Numbered from the stretch's first letter, positions 27,381 through 36,709 are shown. The stretch: DNA of 64,000 nucleotides from an uncultured Methanomassiliicoccus sp. (GCA_905202485.1 CAJKRY010000008.1:1-64000); one strand, 5' to 3'. Notes: generated by a model from the sequence alone, not told the origin. Numbers and translations are program-made.

Positions 27381-28813
27381 AGACTTTCCATCATTGTTGA
27401 AATACATGTCTTGAATTTTTCTTTCAGAGTCCTGGACTGATACTGTTCTTCAGTATACAGAGTGCAGTATTGAAGATCGTCTAAGAACGCCTGTTTCATC
27501 TGTTCGCCTATTCTTTCAGAATAGATCATGGCGTTCGTCTCAAAGTTCAGCTTGAGACTTCTTTCATCAAGATTGGCGGAACCGATCGAGCAGTATTTAC
27601 CGTCAACGACAATTGTCTTGGAATGAACGAACCCTCTATGATACTGATAGACTTTGACACTGTTTCTCATCATCAGGTGGGCATTGTACAGGCTGCTCCA
27701 GTAAACGAAAGCATGATCAACCCTGTCAGGAATGATGATTCTGACATCTATGCCGGAAAGAGCTGCTAATTCAAGCGTGTCCTTTAGAGTCTGATCTGGC
27801 ACTAAGTAGGGAGTATGAATATAGATTGTCTCCTTGGCCAGCATTACCAGTTTGAGATACTCTTTCTGAATTGGATTATTTTTAGTATCGGGACCGCCGG
27901 AAACCAGCTGCATCTTATCGGAACCGCGGTTTCCACAGGGCGGGAAATATTTAGCACTGACCTCGATGTTCTTTTTGGTAGCATACTTCCAGTCCATGAA
28001 GAATCTCATGTTCAGTACAGCCACAGAATTTCCAATTACGCGTGTACCAGTGTCCCTCCAGAAACCAAAGGGGCCTTTTCCCAGATACTCGTCGCCGATG
28101 TTATATCCTCCGACATAACCGACTTTTCCGTCAATGACAGCAATCTTACGGTGATTCCTATTGTTCTTCCTTGGACTGAATAGAACTGTCGGCAGGCTAT
28201 GAAATAGAGAGAATTCTCCACCTGCTTTCTCAAATTCTTTTATTCTGGTCTTCGGACCGCTGTTCATGCCGATGGCGTCAATCATTAATCTTACTTCAAC
28301 ACCTTCGCTCAGCTTTCCGATCAGGATATCCATCATCTCATTGACAAGAACGTCATCTCTTACGATGTAATATTCGAGGTGGATGAAGGTCTTGGCATTC
28401 CTTAAGTCTTCAAAAAGATCTTTGAACTTTTCATTTCCGTCCAGATACAGCGTGATGTTGTTATCATCAATGTAAAAACTGGCATTTGCACGCATCATCG
28501 TGGCTGCCACATCGAGATACTCTTTATCAAGCGGATCATCGACATACTTTTTTCCTTCATCGATAAGAGATATAACTTTATCATTGAGCTCTTTGATCTC
28601 ATCTTCAGGCATTCCCTTAACTTCAAACCATTTCTTACGATAGAATGTCTGCCCGAATAGCAGATATAGTATGAATCCAGCAAGCGGCATGAACGCTAGC
28701 ACTGCGATCCATATTAACGCTGATTTCCGGTTTCCTTCTAGGGTAATTAACACCAGAATGAGGAGAATATCCACGAAGAAAACAATCAGAGCTAGGAGTA
28801 CACCGATTGTCAT
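27374..28813 (-). CDS. cls: Cardiolipin synthase-type phospholipase D transferase
   Basis: The product has 479 residues. Two N-terminal membrane helices (about 5-50) are followed by two HKD motifs, NHRKIAVIDGK (about 220) and VHSKTIVVDGK (about 400), each with the GSAN/GGYN companion. Enzymes of this group transfer phosphatidyl groups to make cardiolipin; archaeal versions make archaeal cardiolipins. It is a single gene with normal length. Confidence 0.9.
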   Translation of the reverse strand: MTIGVLLALIVFFVDILLILVLITLEGNRKSALIWIAVLAFMPLAGFILYLLFGQTFYRKKWFEVKGMPEDEIKELNDKVISLIDEGKKYVDDPLDKEYLDVAATMMRANASFYIDDNNITLYLDGNEKFKDLFEDLRNAKTFIHLEYYIVRDDVLVNEMMDILIGKLSEGVEVRLMIDAIGMNSGPKTRIKEFEKAGGEFSLFHSLPTVLFSPRKNNRNHRKIAVIDGKVGYVGGYNIGDEYLGKGPFGFWRDTGTRVIGNSVAVLNMRFFMDWKYATKKNIEVSAKYFPPCGNRGSDKMQLVSGGPDTKNNPIQKEYLKLVMLAKETIYIHTPYLVPDQTLKDTLELAALSGIDVRIIIPDRVDHAFVYWSSLYNAHLMMRNSVKVYQYHRGFVHSKTIVVDGKYCSIGSANLDERSLKLNFETNAMIYSERIGEQMKQAFLDDLQYCTLYTEEQYQSRTLKEKFKTCISTMMESLQ

Positions 28814-28859
28814 TAAAAAAGGACAATATGATTGGATTAATTAAGATTGTTATGAAAAA

Positions 28860-28973
28860 TGGTCCCGACTCCCGGATTTGAACCGGGGACCTGCTGATAT
28901 CAGCGGCTGAGGAACCGGACGTACCGGGAACCCACTACAGTCAGCCGCTCTAGCCAGACTGAGCTAAGTCGGG
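28860..28973 (-). tRNA. tRNA-Tyr(GUA) with intron, CCA encoded
   Basis: On the minus strand CCCGACT pairs with AGTCGGG as acceptor stem, with the archaeal tyrosine C1-G72 pair. The D stem is GCTC/GAGC, the anticodon stem GCTGA/TCAGC with CTGTAG as the start of the loop (anticodon GTA), and the T arm CCCGG-TTCAAAT-CCGGG. About 36 extra bases between positions 37 and 38 form the canonical archaeal intron, removed by the splicing endonuclease. CCA is encoded. Confidence 0.92.
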
Positions 28974-29144
28974 AGTTGGTTCCCCCATCTGTGAATTGAT
29001 ATAAATTCGTTTCCATCGGGCATAGGTTTTTTGATCGTAAGATTCAGCGTTCTAATAGCAGACGGAAGCACAGAAAAATGATGTCTAAATCTATCCATAA
29101 TTGCCCATACCTGTCACATATCTGCCTTTATTTATTATGATTCT

Positions 29145-29161
29145 TAGATATGTATTATCTA
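29145..29161. promoter_or_regulatory. Inverted repeat before the ABC importer operon
   Basis: TAGATA and TATCTA are exact arms around TGTAT, about 22 bases upstream of the first ATG. The position suits a metal-responsive repressor site or promoter element, but the regulator is unknown. Confidence 0.35.
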
Positions 29162-29182
29162 CCTGAATGTGTTGTCTAGAAT

Positions 29183-30469
29183 ATGCAGATACAAAAAAGT
29201 ATTGCGGCAATTATCATTGTTGCAGTCATTGTAGTTGCGGGCGTTGGAGTATATTTCTTCACTTCAGGCTCTGAAAATGATGAACCTAACACTGCAAATA
29301 CTGATTTTGCCGGGCAGGAAATTGTGCCTGTGGACAACTTGGACAATGGCATAGTTGCTGTAGGCCAAGACAGCTTTAGATGGATGACTTATTTCGGACT
29401 GGCTGACAAGTGTGTTATGGTGGATCAGAATGATATGACTAACTACTTAGGAAAAACATTCATGTATGTCGGCCGTGCAGAAGTCAATATTGATGGAGCA
29501 GATTCTGCAAAGTTAACAAATGATGACCCAGCAAGGAAATACTTCACGCATTCTAACTGTGCTATTACTTCCGACGACGTGAAGACAATAATTGAACTTA
29601 AACCATCAATTATGGTAGTTCCTGTTGGATTTTACACAGATTACCGTAACGAAATGGCAGCAATAGAAAAAGCTGGTATTAACACACTTGCAATTGGATA
29701 CATTTACACATTCCTTGATTCAAAAACATTCGCCATCACTGATGACTTAAACAAACAGATAGACATTCTTTCAAAAGCCCTTGGACAAGAAAAAAGAGGA
29801 AATGAATTAAAAGCCGCTTTTGAAGAGATTGTAAATGATCTTAAAAGCATATCTGGAAATGTAACTGAAAAGAAAACCGCTTACATCGGATCTGTATCAT
29901 ATAACGGAGCTCATGGTATCAACTCATCACTTTCATACTACCTGCCTTTTGAACTTGCTAATGTAACAAATATCATTGGTGGATCTGCTGATTATGATGG
30001 GTCGGGAGTCAAAGAATATTCGGCCTCAACAATTAAAAACGGTATTAAAGAAGATACAATTCTTTTCGTCGATGCTTCGGGATATTCCGCCAACAATGAT
30101 AATACGTCTCTGGGAATTCTGAAAATGTTTGAGGGTCACGATGCATATCTCATCGCCCCATATATCTGGACAGGAATTAACTATGAAAGCGTATTCATTG
30201 ATGCATATCAAATACTAAGGTATGCTTACGGTGACTCTGTAATCACTGAGTCCCAGATGAATGAAAAGATTGACCATGTCTATGATCTATTCTTTGGAAC
30301 TCATGAATCAAACCGCAATATTTCCGAATTTAGTAAATATACTGTTCCGCTACCAGAAGAAGGAACGACCATCTTTGAAGATATGAATTCTATGTATCAG
30401 GTAGCAAAGAAGAACCCAATCTATGGTGAAATATCTATAGATTCCAACGGAAATATGAGTTACCAATAA
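29183..30469 (+). CDS. Substrate-binding protein of a FecB/BtuF-type ABC importer
   Basis: The product has 428 residues. Residues 5-26 are a hydrophobic anchor (IAAIIIVAVIVVAGVGVYFF) followed by an acidic linker, so the protein is held at the outer membrane face; no lipobox is seen. The binding domain shows the two-lobe iron-chelate pattern: EIVPVDNLDNGIVAVG, then ELKPSIMVVPVGF (about 150) and the long linker helix. Ligand may be an iron chelate, a corrinoid or another metal complex; a methylotrophic methanogen needs both iron and corrinoids. It leads an operon with permease, ATPase and methyltransferase. Confidence 0.85.
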   Translation: MQIQKSIAAIIIVAVIVVAGVGVYFFTSGSENDEPNTANTDFAGQEIVPVDNLDNGIVAVGQDSFRWMTYFGLADKCVMVDQNDMTNYLGKTFMYVGRAEVNIDGADSAKLTNDDPARKYFTHSNCAITSDDVKTIIELKPSIMVVPVGFYTDYRNEMAAIEKAGINTLAIGYIYTFLDSKTFAITDDLNKQIDILSKALGQEKRGNELKAAFEEIVNDLKSISGNVTEKKTAYIGSVSYNGAHGINSSLSYYLPFELANVTNIIGGSADYDGSGVKEYSASTIKNGIKEDTILFVDASGYSANNDNTSLGILKMFEGHDAYLIAPYIWTGINYESVFIDAYQILRYAYGDSVITESQMNEKIDHVYDLFFGTHESNRNISEFSKYTVPLPEEGTTIFEDMNSMYQVAKKNPIYGEISIDSNGNMSYQ

Positions 30470-30472
30470 ACG

Positions 30473-30493
30473 ATCTAATCTCCCTTAGGGAGA
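30473..30493 (+). other. Hairpin between binding-protein and permease genes
   Basis: ATCTCCC and GGGAGAT pair around TTA in the 43-base gap. It may dampen transcription or protect the upstream mRNA, giving more binding protein than permease. Confidence 0.4.
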
Positions 30494-30512
30494 TTACCCC
30501 ACGGGTAATATC

Positions 30513-31616
30513 ATGGAAAAATCAGGAATTGAGAAGTTTAAAGAGCACAATAGAAAGAAACTGCTGGTGCTAATAGCATTAGCTTTGTCCATCGCAGTAT
30601 TATTTCTAGTAGTTCTGTATATCAACGCAGACTTAAACTCCTTCTCAAGCCTGTTTAATATTTTATTTAACAGAGATGATTCATCAGATAGTATTTTAGT
30701 TTGGGATCTAGAAATACCAAGAATAATATCAGCAATTCTAGCTGGTTTTGCACTCGGCATATCTGGAACAGTTATGCAGTGTGTACTCAAGAACCCTCTC
30801 GGCTCCCCATACACATTAGGAGTGTCAAATGCAGCTGCATTCGGAGCGTCAGTAGGAATAGTACTCCTTGGCGGAGGAATCATCACCGGCCAGAGTGTAG
30901 CTACAATTACCATTAATGATCCATACATAGTCGCAATAAGTGCATTTATATGGTCAATGGTAGCAACCGGCGTAATAATTCTGCTGGTTAAAGTTACTAA
31001 GGTAAGTCCAGAGACCATGGTTTTAGCAGGAGTCGCCCTGAGTTCCATTTTCTCAGCCGGAATAAGTTTTCTTCAATACATGTATAATGAATATGCACTC
31101 TCGACAATTGTATTCTGGCAGTTCGGATCAATGGGAAAGGCTACTTGGGAAGAGCTCGGATTAATTTTTATAATTACATTAATAATAATAGTTTATTTCC
31201 TTTACAATAGATTGGATTATAATGCACTTGATGTCGGAGACGATGTCGCTTCTTCGCTGGGAGTAAATGTAAACAGACTCAGATTGGTGTCTCTGTTTGC
31301 CGCTGCCCTGCTGACTGCAGTAATCGTTTCATTTATGGGCATAGTTGCATTCATCGGTTTACTGGGTCCGCACATAGTCAGAAGGCTGATAGGAAACGAT
31401 CACCGCTACCTGTTGCCAGGCTCGATGTTTATGGGTGCTCTGATTCTCTTAGTTTCAGACTGCATCGGGCAGAATCTAATGGACTTTACTTTACCAGTAG
31501 GAATTATTACTTCATTTCTGGGCGGACCGTTGTTCCTGTACCTGCTGATCAGGGGATACAGAAAAAAGAAGATCGATATCCGCAAACTGATATCTGCAAA
31601 AGGAGGTTCTAAATGA
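30513..31616 (+). CDS. FecCD/BtuC-type ABC permease
   Basis: The product has 367 residues and about ten membrane helices. DLEIPRIISAILAGFALGIS (about 66-85) and GTVMQCVLKNPLGSPYTLGVS are the family signature, and the ATPase-coupling loop GDDVASSLGVN (about 243) is clear, as is GIVAFIGLLGPHIVRRL (about 280). It would carry the metal chelate with a partner copy as a homodimer. Its stop overlaps the ATPase start by 4 bases. Confidence 0.92.
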   Translation: MEKSGIEKFKEHNRKKLLVLIALALSIAVLFLVVLYINADLNSFSSLFNILFNRDDSSDSILVWDLEIPRIISAILAGFALGISGTVMQCVLKNPLGSPYTLGVSNAAAFGASVGIVLLGGGIITGQSVATITINDPYIVAISAFIWSMVATGVIILLVKVTKVSPETMVLAGVALSSIFSAGISFLQYMYNEYALSTIVFWQFGSMGKATWEELGLIFIITLIIIVYFLYNRLDYNALDVGDDVASSLGVNVNRLRLVSLFAAALLTAVIVSFMGIVAFIGLLGPHIVRRLIGNDHRYLLPGSMFMGALILLVSDCIGQNLMDFTLPVGIITSFLGGPLFLYLLIRGYRKKKIDIRKLISAKGGSK

Positions 31617-32428
31617 GCCTGCTTGAAGTGAAGTCTGTAAGGTTTGCTTATGATGATGAAAGGGAGATTCTCAAAGACATAAGCTTTGATGCAGATCACA
31701 ACAATATTATTTCCATATTAGGACCAAACGGTACAGGTAAGACAACTCTGCTGAAATGCATTTGCAATATTCACAGACCTTCATCTGGAGAGATCATCAT
31801 CGATGGAACAGACATTCTCAGTCTCTCCTCAAGAGAGCTGGCTAAAAGAGTTGCATATGTTCCTCAGAAAACATACACTTCCAGAATTACGGTGTTTGAT
31901 TCAATACTCATAGGAAGACGCCCGCATATTGAATGGGCAACTACACAGAAAGATGTGGAGATTGCCTGGAGTGTCATTGAATCACTTGGATTGAGTGATC
32001 TTTCTTTAAAATACGTGGATGAGATCAGCGGCGGAGAGTTTCAAAAGGTACAGATCGGAAGGGCAATCACTCAAGAACCCAAACTATTGATCCTTGATGA
32101 ACCGTCGAATAATCTAGACATAGCAAATCAACACATTACGATGAGAATGATCAATCATGTTGTGAGAGAGCACGGCCTCTGCACAATAATGACCATGCAC
32201 GACATTAATCTGGCAACATATTATTCCGATAAATTTCTCTTCATTAAAGATGGGGAGTTGATCGCATACGGCGGCAAGGAAGTGATTACTCCAGAAATCA
32301 TTCAGACAGTATACGGCATAGACGTCGATGTGCTTGATTACAACGGGCAGCCGCTGGTTGTCCCGAAAAAAGATCAACCACAGTATGACGGGCTTGTGCC
32401 GGCGGGAATAGGCGGATATAATGACTAA
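31613..32428 (+). CDS. FecE/BtuD-type ABC ATPase
   Basis: The product has 271 residues: Walker A GPNGTGKTTLL (about 38-48), signature ISGGEFQKVQIGRA (about 139), Walker B LLILDEPSNNLD (about 160) and the switch His in MTMHDIN (about 195). It powers the importer. The last codons overlap the following methyltransferase start. Confidence 0.92.
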   Translation: MSLLEVKSVRFAYDDEREILKDISFDADHNNIISILGPNGTGKTTLLKCICNIHRPSSGEIIIDGTDILSLSSRELAKRVAYVPQKTYTSRITVFDSILIGRRPHIEWATTQKDVEIAWSVIESLGLSDLSLKYVDEISGGEFQKVQIGRAITQEPKLLILDEPSNNLDIANQHITMRMINHVVREHGLCTIMTMHDINLATYYSDKFLFIKDGELIAYGGKEVITPEIIQTVYGIDVDVLDYNGQPLVVPKKDQPQYDGLVPAGIGGYND

Positions 32429-33203
32429 ACAGGCACCATTTCAAGGAGAGAACATGACTCCTCAGCAGGTGATTGAATTCTGGAACAATTATGCAGACAA
32501 TTACACATCGTTTCAGCAGGGAGATATGCCTGAAAGAATAATCGAACGTTTATTTGAAACAGAAGTGCTAAAGCCAGACTATTCTGTTTTAGAAGTAGGA
32601 TCTGGACCTGGAACGTATTCGCTAAGATTAGCGCCGAATGTCAGAATTTTAACATGCATGGATTCGTCTGAAAATATGCTGGATATTCTTTTTAAGTCTG
32701 TAAAAGAAAAAGAATACACCAATGTTGAAAGGTTCTTGGCAGACTGGAATAAATATACTCCAAAAAAAGGCTACGATGCCTGCATTGCAACACTATGTCC
32801 CGGCTCCGGGTCTGAAGAATCACTGATAAGAATGGAAAGATCAGCTCGCAGAAGCTGCATCATCGTGTCTTGGTATGCCAATCATGGAGATGACCTAAAT
32901 GAAAAAATCTGGAAAGAACTTGGACGAGATTATTCATACGACATCAGAAAAAGCACAGGAGTTCAAGACTGGCTCAGAGAAAACGGACGTGAGTTCAAGT
33001 TAGAGATGTTCAACACTCGCATAATTCAAGATGTTCCTCTAACAGAGATAATAAAACGTGAAAAATCAGCATTTAAAGCATATGGACAGAAAGATGTTGA
33101 AGACATTATTATAAAACTGCTTGAGCCCTGTACAAAAGACGGAATAGTACATTTCGATCATCTCAACGAAATGAAACTGATTTACTGGAAGCCAGCAGAA
33201 TGA
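32421..33203 (+). CDS. Class I SAM-dependent methyltransferase in the importer operon
   Basis: The product has 260 residues. VLEVGSGPGTYSLRLA (about 58-73) is the SAM-binding motif I, with CMDSSENMLDIL as motif II. The target is unknown. The 8-base overlap with the ATPase gene says it works with the importer, perhaps by modifying the incoming ligand or in related cofactor synthesis (inference). Confidence 0.8.
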   Translation: MTKQAPFQGENMTPQQVIEFWNNYADNYTSFQQGDMPERIIERLFETEVLKPDYSVLEVGSGPGTYSLRLAPNVRILTCMDSSENMLDILFKSVKEKEYTNVERFLADWNKYTPKKGYDACIATLCPGSGSEESLIRMERSARRSCIIVSWYANHGDDLNEKIWKELGRDYSYDIRKSTGVQDWLRENGREFKLEMFNTRIIQDVPLTEIIKREKSAFKAYGQKDVEDIIIKLLEPCTKDGIVHFDHLNEMKLIYWKPAE

Positions 33204-33241
33204 AAGAAAAAGTAATGCGGTAACCCGCACTACAAACTTGT

Positions 33242-34018
33242 TTATCCGATGTAACGGAGATCTTCCTGAGGAGCTTCATCAAGCTGAGGGGTCTCCATTT
33301 CTTTAAGTTTGGAAGCGATTTCATCGATTTGTTCTGCTTTGCTTTCAAGATCTGTGAAATCAATTTCAACATTTAGTAAGGAAGCTAAGATCCTGAGAAC
33401 TGCTTCGGCTCCTTTCGGATCTACAAAGTAACCGGAAGTCTCTCCCATCAAGCAGACAGCTTCCATACCATAGATCGTTCCTAGTCCGAGCAATAATCCG
33501 CTGGCACCAACTATTCCAGAACCTGGTTCCCCTTTAGAAAATACAACACCCTTCTCCTTCATTTCTTCAACTAATTCCAAAGAAGTTGCAGCTCCGAGAA
33601 CTCTGGGATCGTCAAGAATCTTACCGACTCCATAGCCTCCGAGAGTGTAGATTCTTTTAACATTATATTTCATAGCTACCTGAAGAAGGTAGTCGGAAAT
33701 GTCGTACTGTCCTTCTGGAGTAAGACCCTGAAAGTCTCCGACGACAATTAACAAATCAGGATGGCTGCCGTCTTCTGATTTTGAGTAATAAATCTCATTG
33801 TTTACTAACTTAGCAACACCGTCATCATCAAGAACTACTTGTGGAGGAAAATGAACAGAGTAGATGTCAGCGAATTTTACAGCCTTCAACTGATCCAATA
33901 AATGCTCCGCAGCTAATTTTCCTACATTGCCCACGCCTGGTAATCCCTCAATGAGGATCGGGTCAGTAAGATTGGGCTCTTCGTGGATAACTGATTTAAT
34001 TTTTTCCATAAACACCAC
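33242..34018 (-). CDS. PAC2-family protein (proteasome assembly chaperone-like)
   Basis: The product has 258 residues. PILIEGLPGVGNVGKLAAEHL (about 20-40) is the family hallmark, followed by LLIVVGDFQGLTPEGQYDISDYLL. Archaeal PAC2 proteins are related to eukaryotic proteasome assembly chaperones; their function is not settled. It is the last gene of a translation-linked operon, with Nop10 overlapping its start. Confidence 0.85.
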   Translation of the reverse strand: MVFMEKIKSVIHEEPNLTDPILIEGLPGVGNVGKLAAEHLLDQLKAVKFADIYSVHFPPQVVLDDDGVAKLVNNEIYYSKSEDGSHPDLLIVVGDFQGLTPEGQYDISDYLLQVAMKYNVKRIYTLGGYGVGKILDDPRVLGAATSLELVEEMKEKGVVFSKGEPGSGIVGASGLLLGLGTIYGMEAVCLMGETSGYFVDPKGAEAVLRILASLLNVEIDFTDLESKAEQIDEIASKLKEMETPQLDEAPQEDLRYIG

Positions 34019-34172
34019 ACTCTTTTCTCAATCGTCTGCGGTACTCACCATATCTGTCCTCGGGTGAGTATCTGGGAGGAATTGGAACGTCTGTCTTTTT
34101 CCCGCATCGAGGGCATATATCATAAAGCGTGTATTCAGAACAATCCTGACATTTCCTCAATTGCGTTTTCAT
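33996..34172 (-). CDS. nop10: H/ACA ribonucleoprotein component Nop10
   Basis: The 58-residue product begins MKTQLRKCQDC; CQDC and CPRCG form the zinc ribbon, and IPPRYSPEDRYGEYRRRL is the conserved C-terminal helix that contacts the pseudouridine synthase Cbf5. Nop10 is needed for guide-RNA-directed pseudouridylation. The stop lies inside the start of the PAC2 gene; this overlap and the aIF2-alpha neighbour are the usual archaeal arrangement. Confidence 0.9.
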   Translation of the reverse strand: MKTQLRKCQDCSEYTLYDICPRCGKKTDVPIPPRYSPEDRYGEYRRRLRKECGVYGKN

Positions 34173-34187
34173 GTTCCACCAAAAAAA

Positions 34188-34973
34188 TTACTTAGCATCA
34201 CGGTGGAATACTGCTTTTCCTCCAGACGAGTTGAGCATATCCACAACAGTTGCAGTTACGAGTTTCATATCTTCTTCTGCAGTCTTATAGTCAACTGCTT
34301 CCACAACAACGCGGTACCTAGGAGCACCTATATACTGTATCTTGACTTGTTCTGTAGATGCTGCAATACCCGCCATAAGAGCGTCTTTGATGTAATCCAC
34401 ACCATTGGGCAGGGGGCAAACCAATTCCAGTGTACCGCTGATTTGAACGAGTGAAGGGGTTACATTTTCTTTAGCAACTTCTACAAATGCATCCATCCAA
34501 TCTCCTTCAAATCCTTCTTCTGTAAGAGATTCTGGATGTACTGCTATCTGTTCAAATGAGCCATACAATGTCCCAAAGACTTCAATCAGATCATAGCCAA
34601 ATTCATCATAGCAGGATTCCTTGGTTCTGCCCAGACGCTCAGCGACAATCTCAAGAAGTTTGTCTGCCTTGTTTTCATTTTTCCATTGCTGGATCTTTTC
34701 TCTTTTTTGATGTTCATTGACGGATTTAAGTGAGAGGTCAATGTGGCCTTTCGAGGAGTCTACTCCAAGAACTTTACACACGATTTTCTGCCCTTCGCGG
34801 ACATAATCACGTATATATTTTACCCAGCCAGTAGCGACATCCCTGATGTGAATGAAACCTTCTTTGTTATCGTACTCATCAAGTGATACGAAAGCACCGA
34901 AGTTCTTAACGCTTTGAACTGTGCAAACGACTAATTCGCTTTCTTCAGGGAATTCGCTAGTGCGGGCGGCCAT
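34188..34973 (-). CDS. Translation initiation factor aIF2 subunit alpha
   Basis: The product has 261 residues. The N-terminal S1 domain shows VKNFGAFVSLDEYDNKEGFIHI (about 25-46, read in part), followed by the helical domain (ESCYDEFGYDLIEVFGTLYG) and the C-terminal alpha/beta domain. With the beta and gamma subunits it brings initiator tRNA to the ribosome. It lies in the order eL42, eS27, aIF2-alpha, Nop10, PAC2, standard for archaea. Confidence 0.93.
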   Translation of the reverse strand: MAARTSEFPEESELVVCTVQSVKNFGAFVSLDEYDNKEGFIHIRDVATGWVKYIRDYVREGQKIVCKVLGVDSSKGHIDLSLKSVNEHQKREKIQQWKNENKADKLLEIVAERLGRTKESCYDEFGYDLIEVFGTLYGSFEQIAVHPESLTEEGFEGDWMDAFVEVAKENVTPSLVQISGTLELVCPLPNGVDYIKDALMAGIAASTEQVKIQYIGAPRYRVVVEAVDYKTAEEDMKLVTATVVDMLNSSGGKAVFHRDAK

Positions 34974-34975
34974 TC

Positions 34976-35164
34976 TTAATCAACTACCTCAATTAATTCT
35001 CCGCGCAATTCACCAGCGCCACCTTTTGATTTTACAAGGGTGGAACCGCACACGTTGCAGCTTACGTTCATGGCAGGGTTTTTGAAAACGATCTGCTCGT
35101 TGCTGCAGTCCGCGCATCTAACTTTAATGAATTTTCCAGTATGTACGTCAGCCATATCATTCAC
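34976..35164 (-). CDS. rps27e: Small-subunit ribosomal protein eS27
   Basis: The product has 62 residues with a four-cysteine zinc ribbon (CADC and CNVCG) between FIKVRCADC and GSTLVKSKGG. It belongs to the 30S subunit. It overlaps eL42 by four bases upstream and is two bases from aIF2-alpha. Confidence 0.92.
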   Translation of the reverse strand: MNDMADVHTGKFIKVRCADCSNEQIVFKNPAMNVSCNVCGSTLVKSKGGAGELRGELIEVVD

Positions 35165-35439
35165 TCCTGAAGTTCAAACTTCTTTGATCTGAAGCATGGT
35201 CTCTGGTGAGCTTTCTTGCAGACTTTGCATCTGTAACGCAGGGAGATTCTCTTTGTTGGTTTTTCTCTTCCTTCTGGCTTAGGCCTTGGGAATCCACCAT
35301 ATCCTGATGTGACCTTTCTGAATCTCCTCTGACCCCATTTTCGCTCACTAGCTTTCTTTTTCTTCACTCTCTCTACTTCGTGGTCAGTATGGACCTTGCA
35401 GTTGGGACAGTAGGTTTTAATCGTGTGAGGCATCTTCAT
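35161..35439 (-). CDS. rpl44e: Large-subunit ribosomal protein eL42 (L44e)
   Basis: The product has 92 residues: TYCPNCKVHTDHEV near the start and YRCKVCKKAH near the end give the zinc site, and the basic glycine/proline segment GGFPRPKPEGREKPTKR is the E-site loop. It is first in the operon. GGTG stands six bases before the ATG at 35439. Confidence 0.93.
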   Translation of the reverse strand: MKMPHTIKTYCPNCKVHTDHEVERVKKKKASERKWGQRRFRKVTSGYGGFPRPKPEGREKPTKRISLRYRCKVCKKAHQRPCFRSKKFELQE

Positions 35440-35773
35440 GCAAACACCTTGTTAATGTAATCTTATGCGACATCCTCACCATTGATTCTCAGTTAAGAGA
35501 CGTGAAAGGCTGTCATAGCAGAGCATAATGTCTGCTTCTTCTATGTGAACATATCCTACTACTTAAGCATTTTTCCAAGTCATTAGGCGCTGGGAAAAAG
35601 AGAATAAACAGAATATTTACCAAGAGCAGGCTGGACTGTTCACACTGCAGATAGACAATCCAATAGAAATACAATTGCCGATGATGTGTTTGGAATATTA
35701 TGAAACAACATTTGTATTGCAGCAGAGCAAAACTCAATGTAAAGCAAAGATATTAAGAATAATAGGTGATTGA
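35440..35773. other. Divergent intergenic region, no gene seen
   Basis: These 334 bases separate the ribosomal operon (-) from a methyltransferase gene (+). They must hold both promoters, but no strong TATA box stands out; GGTGATTG precedes the methyltransferase ATG. Confidence 0.4.
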
Positions 35774-36349
35774 ATGAGTTCTGAACGATTTTCAGCTGAG
35801 AATAGGCACAGGCTGCTCAGCGAAGAAAGAATGAAGCTGCAGCCAGCAGAAGGAATCATCAGCAGAATGAACCTTGAAGAGGATGATGTTGTAGCAGACC
35901 TGGGCTGCGGCATCGGTTATGTGTCGATACCTTTATCAAAAAGTGTAAGACAAGTGTTGGCAGTAGACAGCCAGCAGATCATGCTGGATGATCTTGCAGC
36001 CAGAATTCCTGAAGACCTCAAAGCTAAAATCATCCCAGTTCTGAGCGAGCTACCAGATCTTCCGTTCGAAGATTCTTCTCTGGACAAAGCGATCATGATC
36101 AATGTGGCTCATGAAATACAAGATACTGAAAAAATGGTATCTGAAATAATAAGATGCCTCAGAGATGAGGGAGTCTTGACGATTGTAGATTTCAATAAGG
36201 TATCTTCATCCTTCGGACCGCCGGTTGAGAAGAGAATACCTCTAGAAAAGATGGTCAGTCTGTATAACCCGATGGAGCTTGTCCAGAAAAATGTATTTGA
36301 CATATATTATCAGATTGATCTGAAGAGTCATAAGAATATGAAGCGGTGA
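35774..36349 (+). CDS. Small class I methyltransferase
   Basis: The product has 191 residues. VVADLGCGIGYVSIPLSK (about 38-55) is the SAM-binding motif, with VDSQQIMLDDL following. The N-terminal FSAENRHRLLSEERMKLQP resembles small UbiE/arsenite-type methyltransferases. Target unknown. GGTGATTG lies just before the ATG. It is a single gene. Confidence 0.8.
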   Translation: MSSERFSAENRHRLLSEERMKLQPAEGIISRMNLEEDDVVADLGCGIGYVSIPLSKSVRQVLAVDSQQIMLDDLAARIPEDLKAKIIPVLSELPDLPFEDSSLDKAIMINVAHEIQDTEKMVSEIIRCLRDEGVLTIVDFNKVSSSFGPPVEKRIPLEKMVSLYNPMELVQKNVFDIYYQIDLKSHKNMKR

Positions 36350-36637
36350 GCTTCTAAAAAGTCTGCAATATAATTATCTAGCAGCTTAGGAAAGAGATAG
36401 TCAGAATTCAGATACCACGGGAAACATTAGAATCTGCCGAGAAAATATCAAATGACTTCAAAATAAGCTTCTGAAAAAATATAGACAATTTTGAAAGATC
36501 AGGAAGTAAATTGTTCTTCTAGATATATAATTAAATTTCAATTTTAATAAATAGTTAGAAAAACGATTTACAACATGCCAATGTTTTTAAAATATCCAAC
36601 TTAAATTTACGTACATAATACCCTATGGTAGCATATT

Positions 36638-36657
36638 TTACACTTGTAAATGTGTAA
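36638..36657. promoter_or_regulatory. Dyad upstream of the TATA box of the HTH gene
   Basis: TTACAC and GTGTAA are exact arms around TTGTAAAT, ending 14 bases before the TATA box. An autoregulatory site for the downstream winged-helix protein is plausible. Confidence 0.4.
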
Positions 36658-36670
36658 TGCAATAGAAAAG

Positions 36671-36679
36671 GATATATAA
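36671..36679 (+). promoter_or_regulatory. TATA box of the HTH gene
   Basis: GATATATAA lies about 33 bases before the ATG at 36710, so the transcript probably starts a few bases before the start codon and is nearly leaderless. Confidence 0.55.
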
Positions 36680-36709
36680 TGCAGGATAAATAGTTGAATT
36701 AGATAATTT

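Larger units (their letters stand above)
36350..36709. other. AT-rich intergenic region with promoter of the HTH gene
   Basis: 360 bases without a gene. The right end has a dyad and TATA box (listed separately). The rest shows only two similar short blocks, GCTTCTAAAAAG and GCTTCTGAAAAA. Confidence 0.5.

Noticed and set aside
35513..35737. Minus-strand 74-codon frame upstream of the ribosomal operon
   Set aside because: Hydrophobic low-complexity product, no ribosome site, no overlap with a transcription unit that would support it.
36640..36680. GCAATAGAAAAGG block similar to the reverse of the DGR template (CTTTCTATTGC)
   Set aside because: Only about a dozen bases match in an AT-rich region with no lectin-type coding frame, so it is not the variable repeat.
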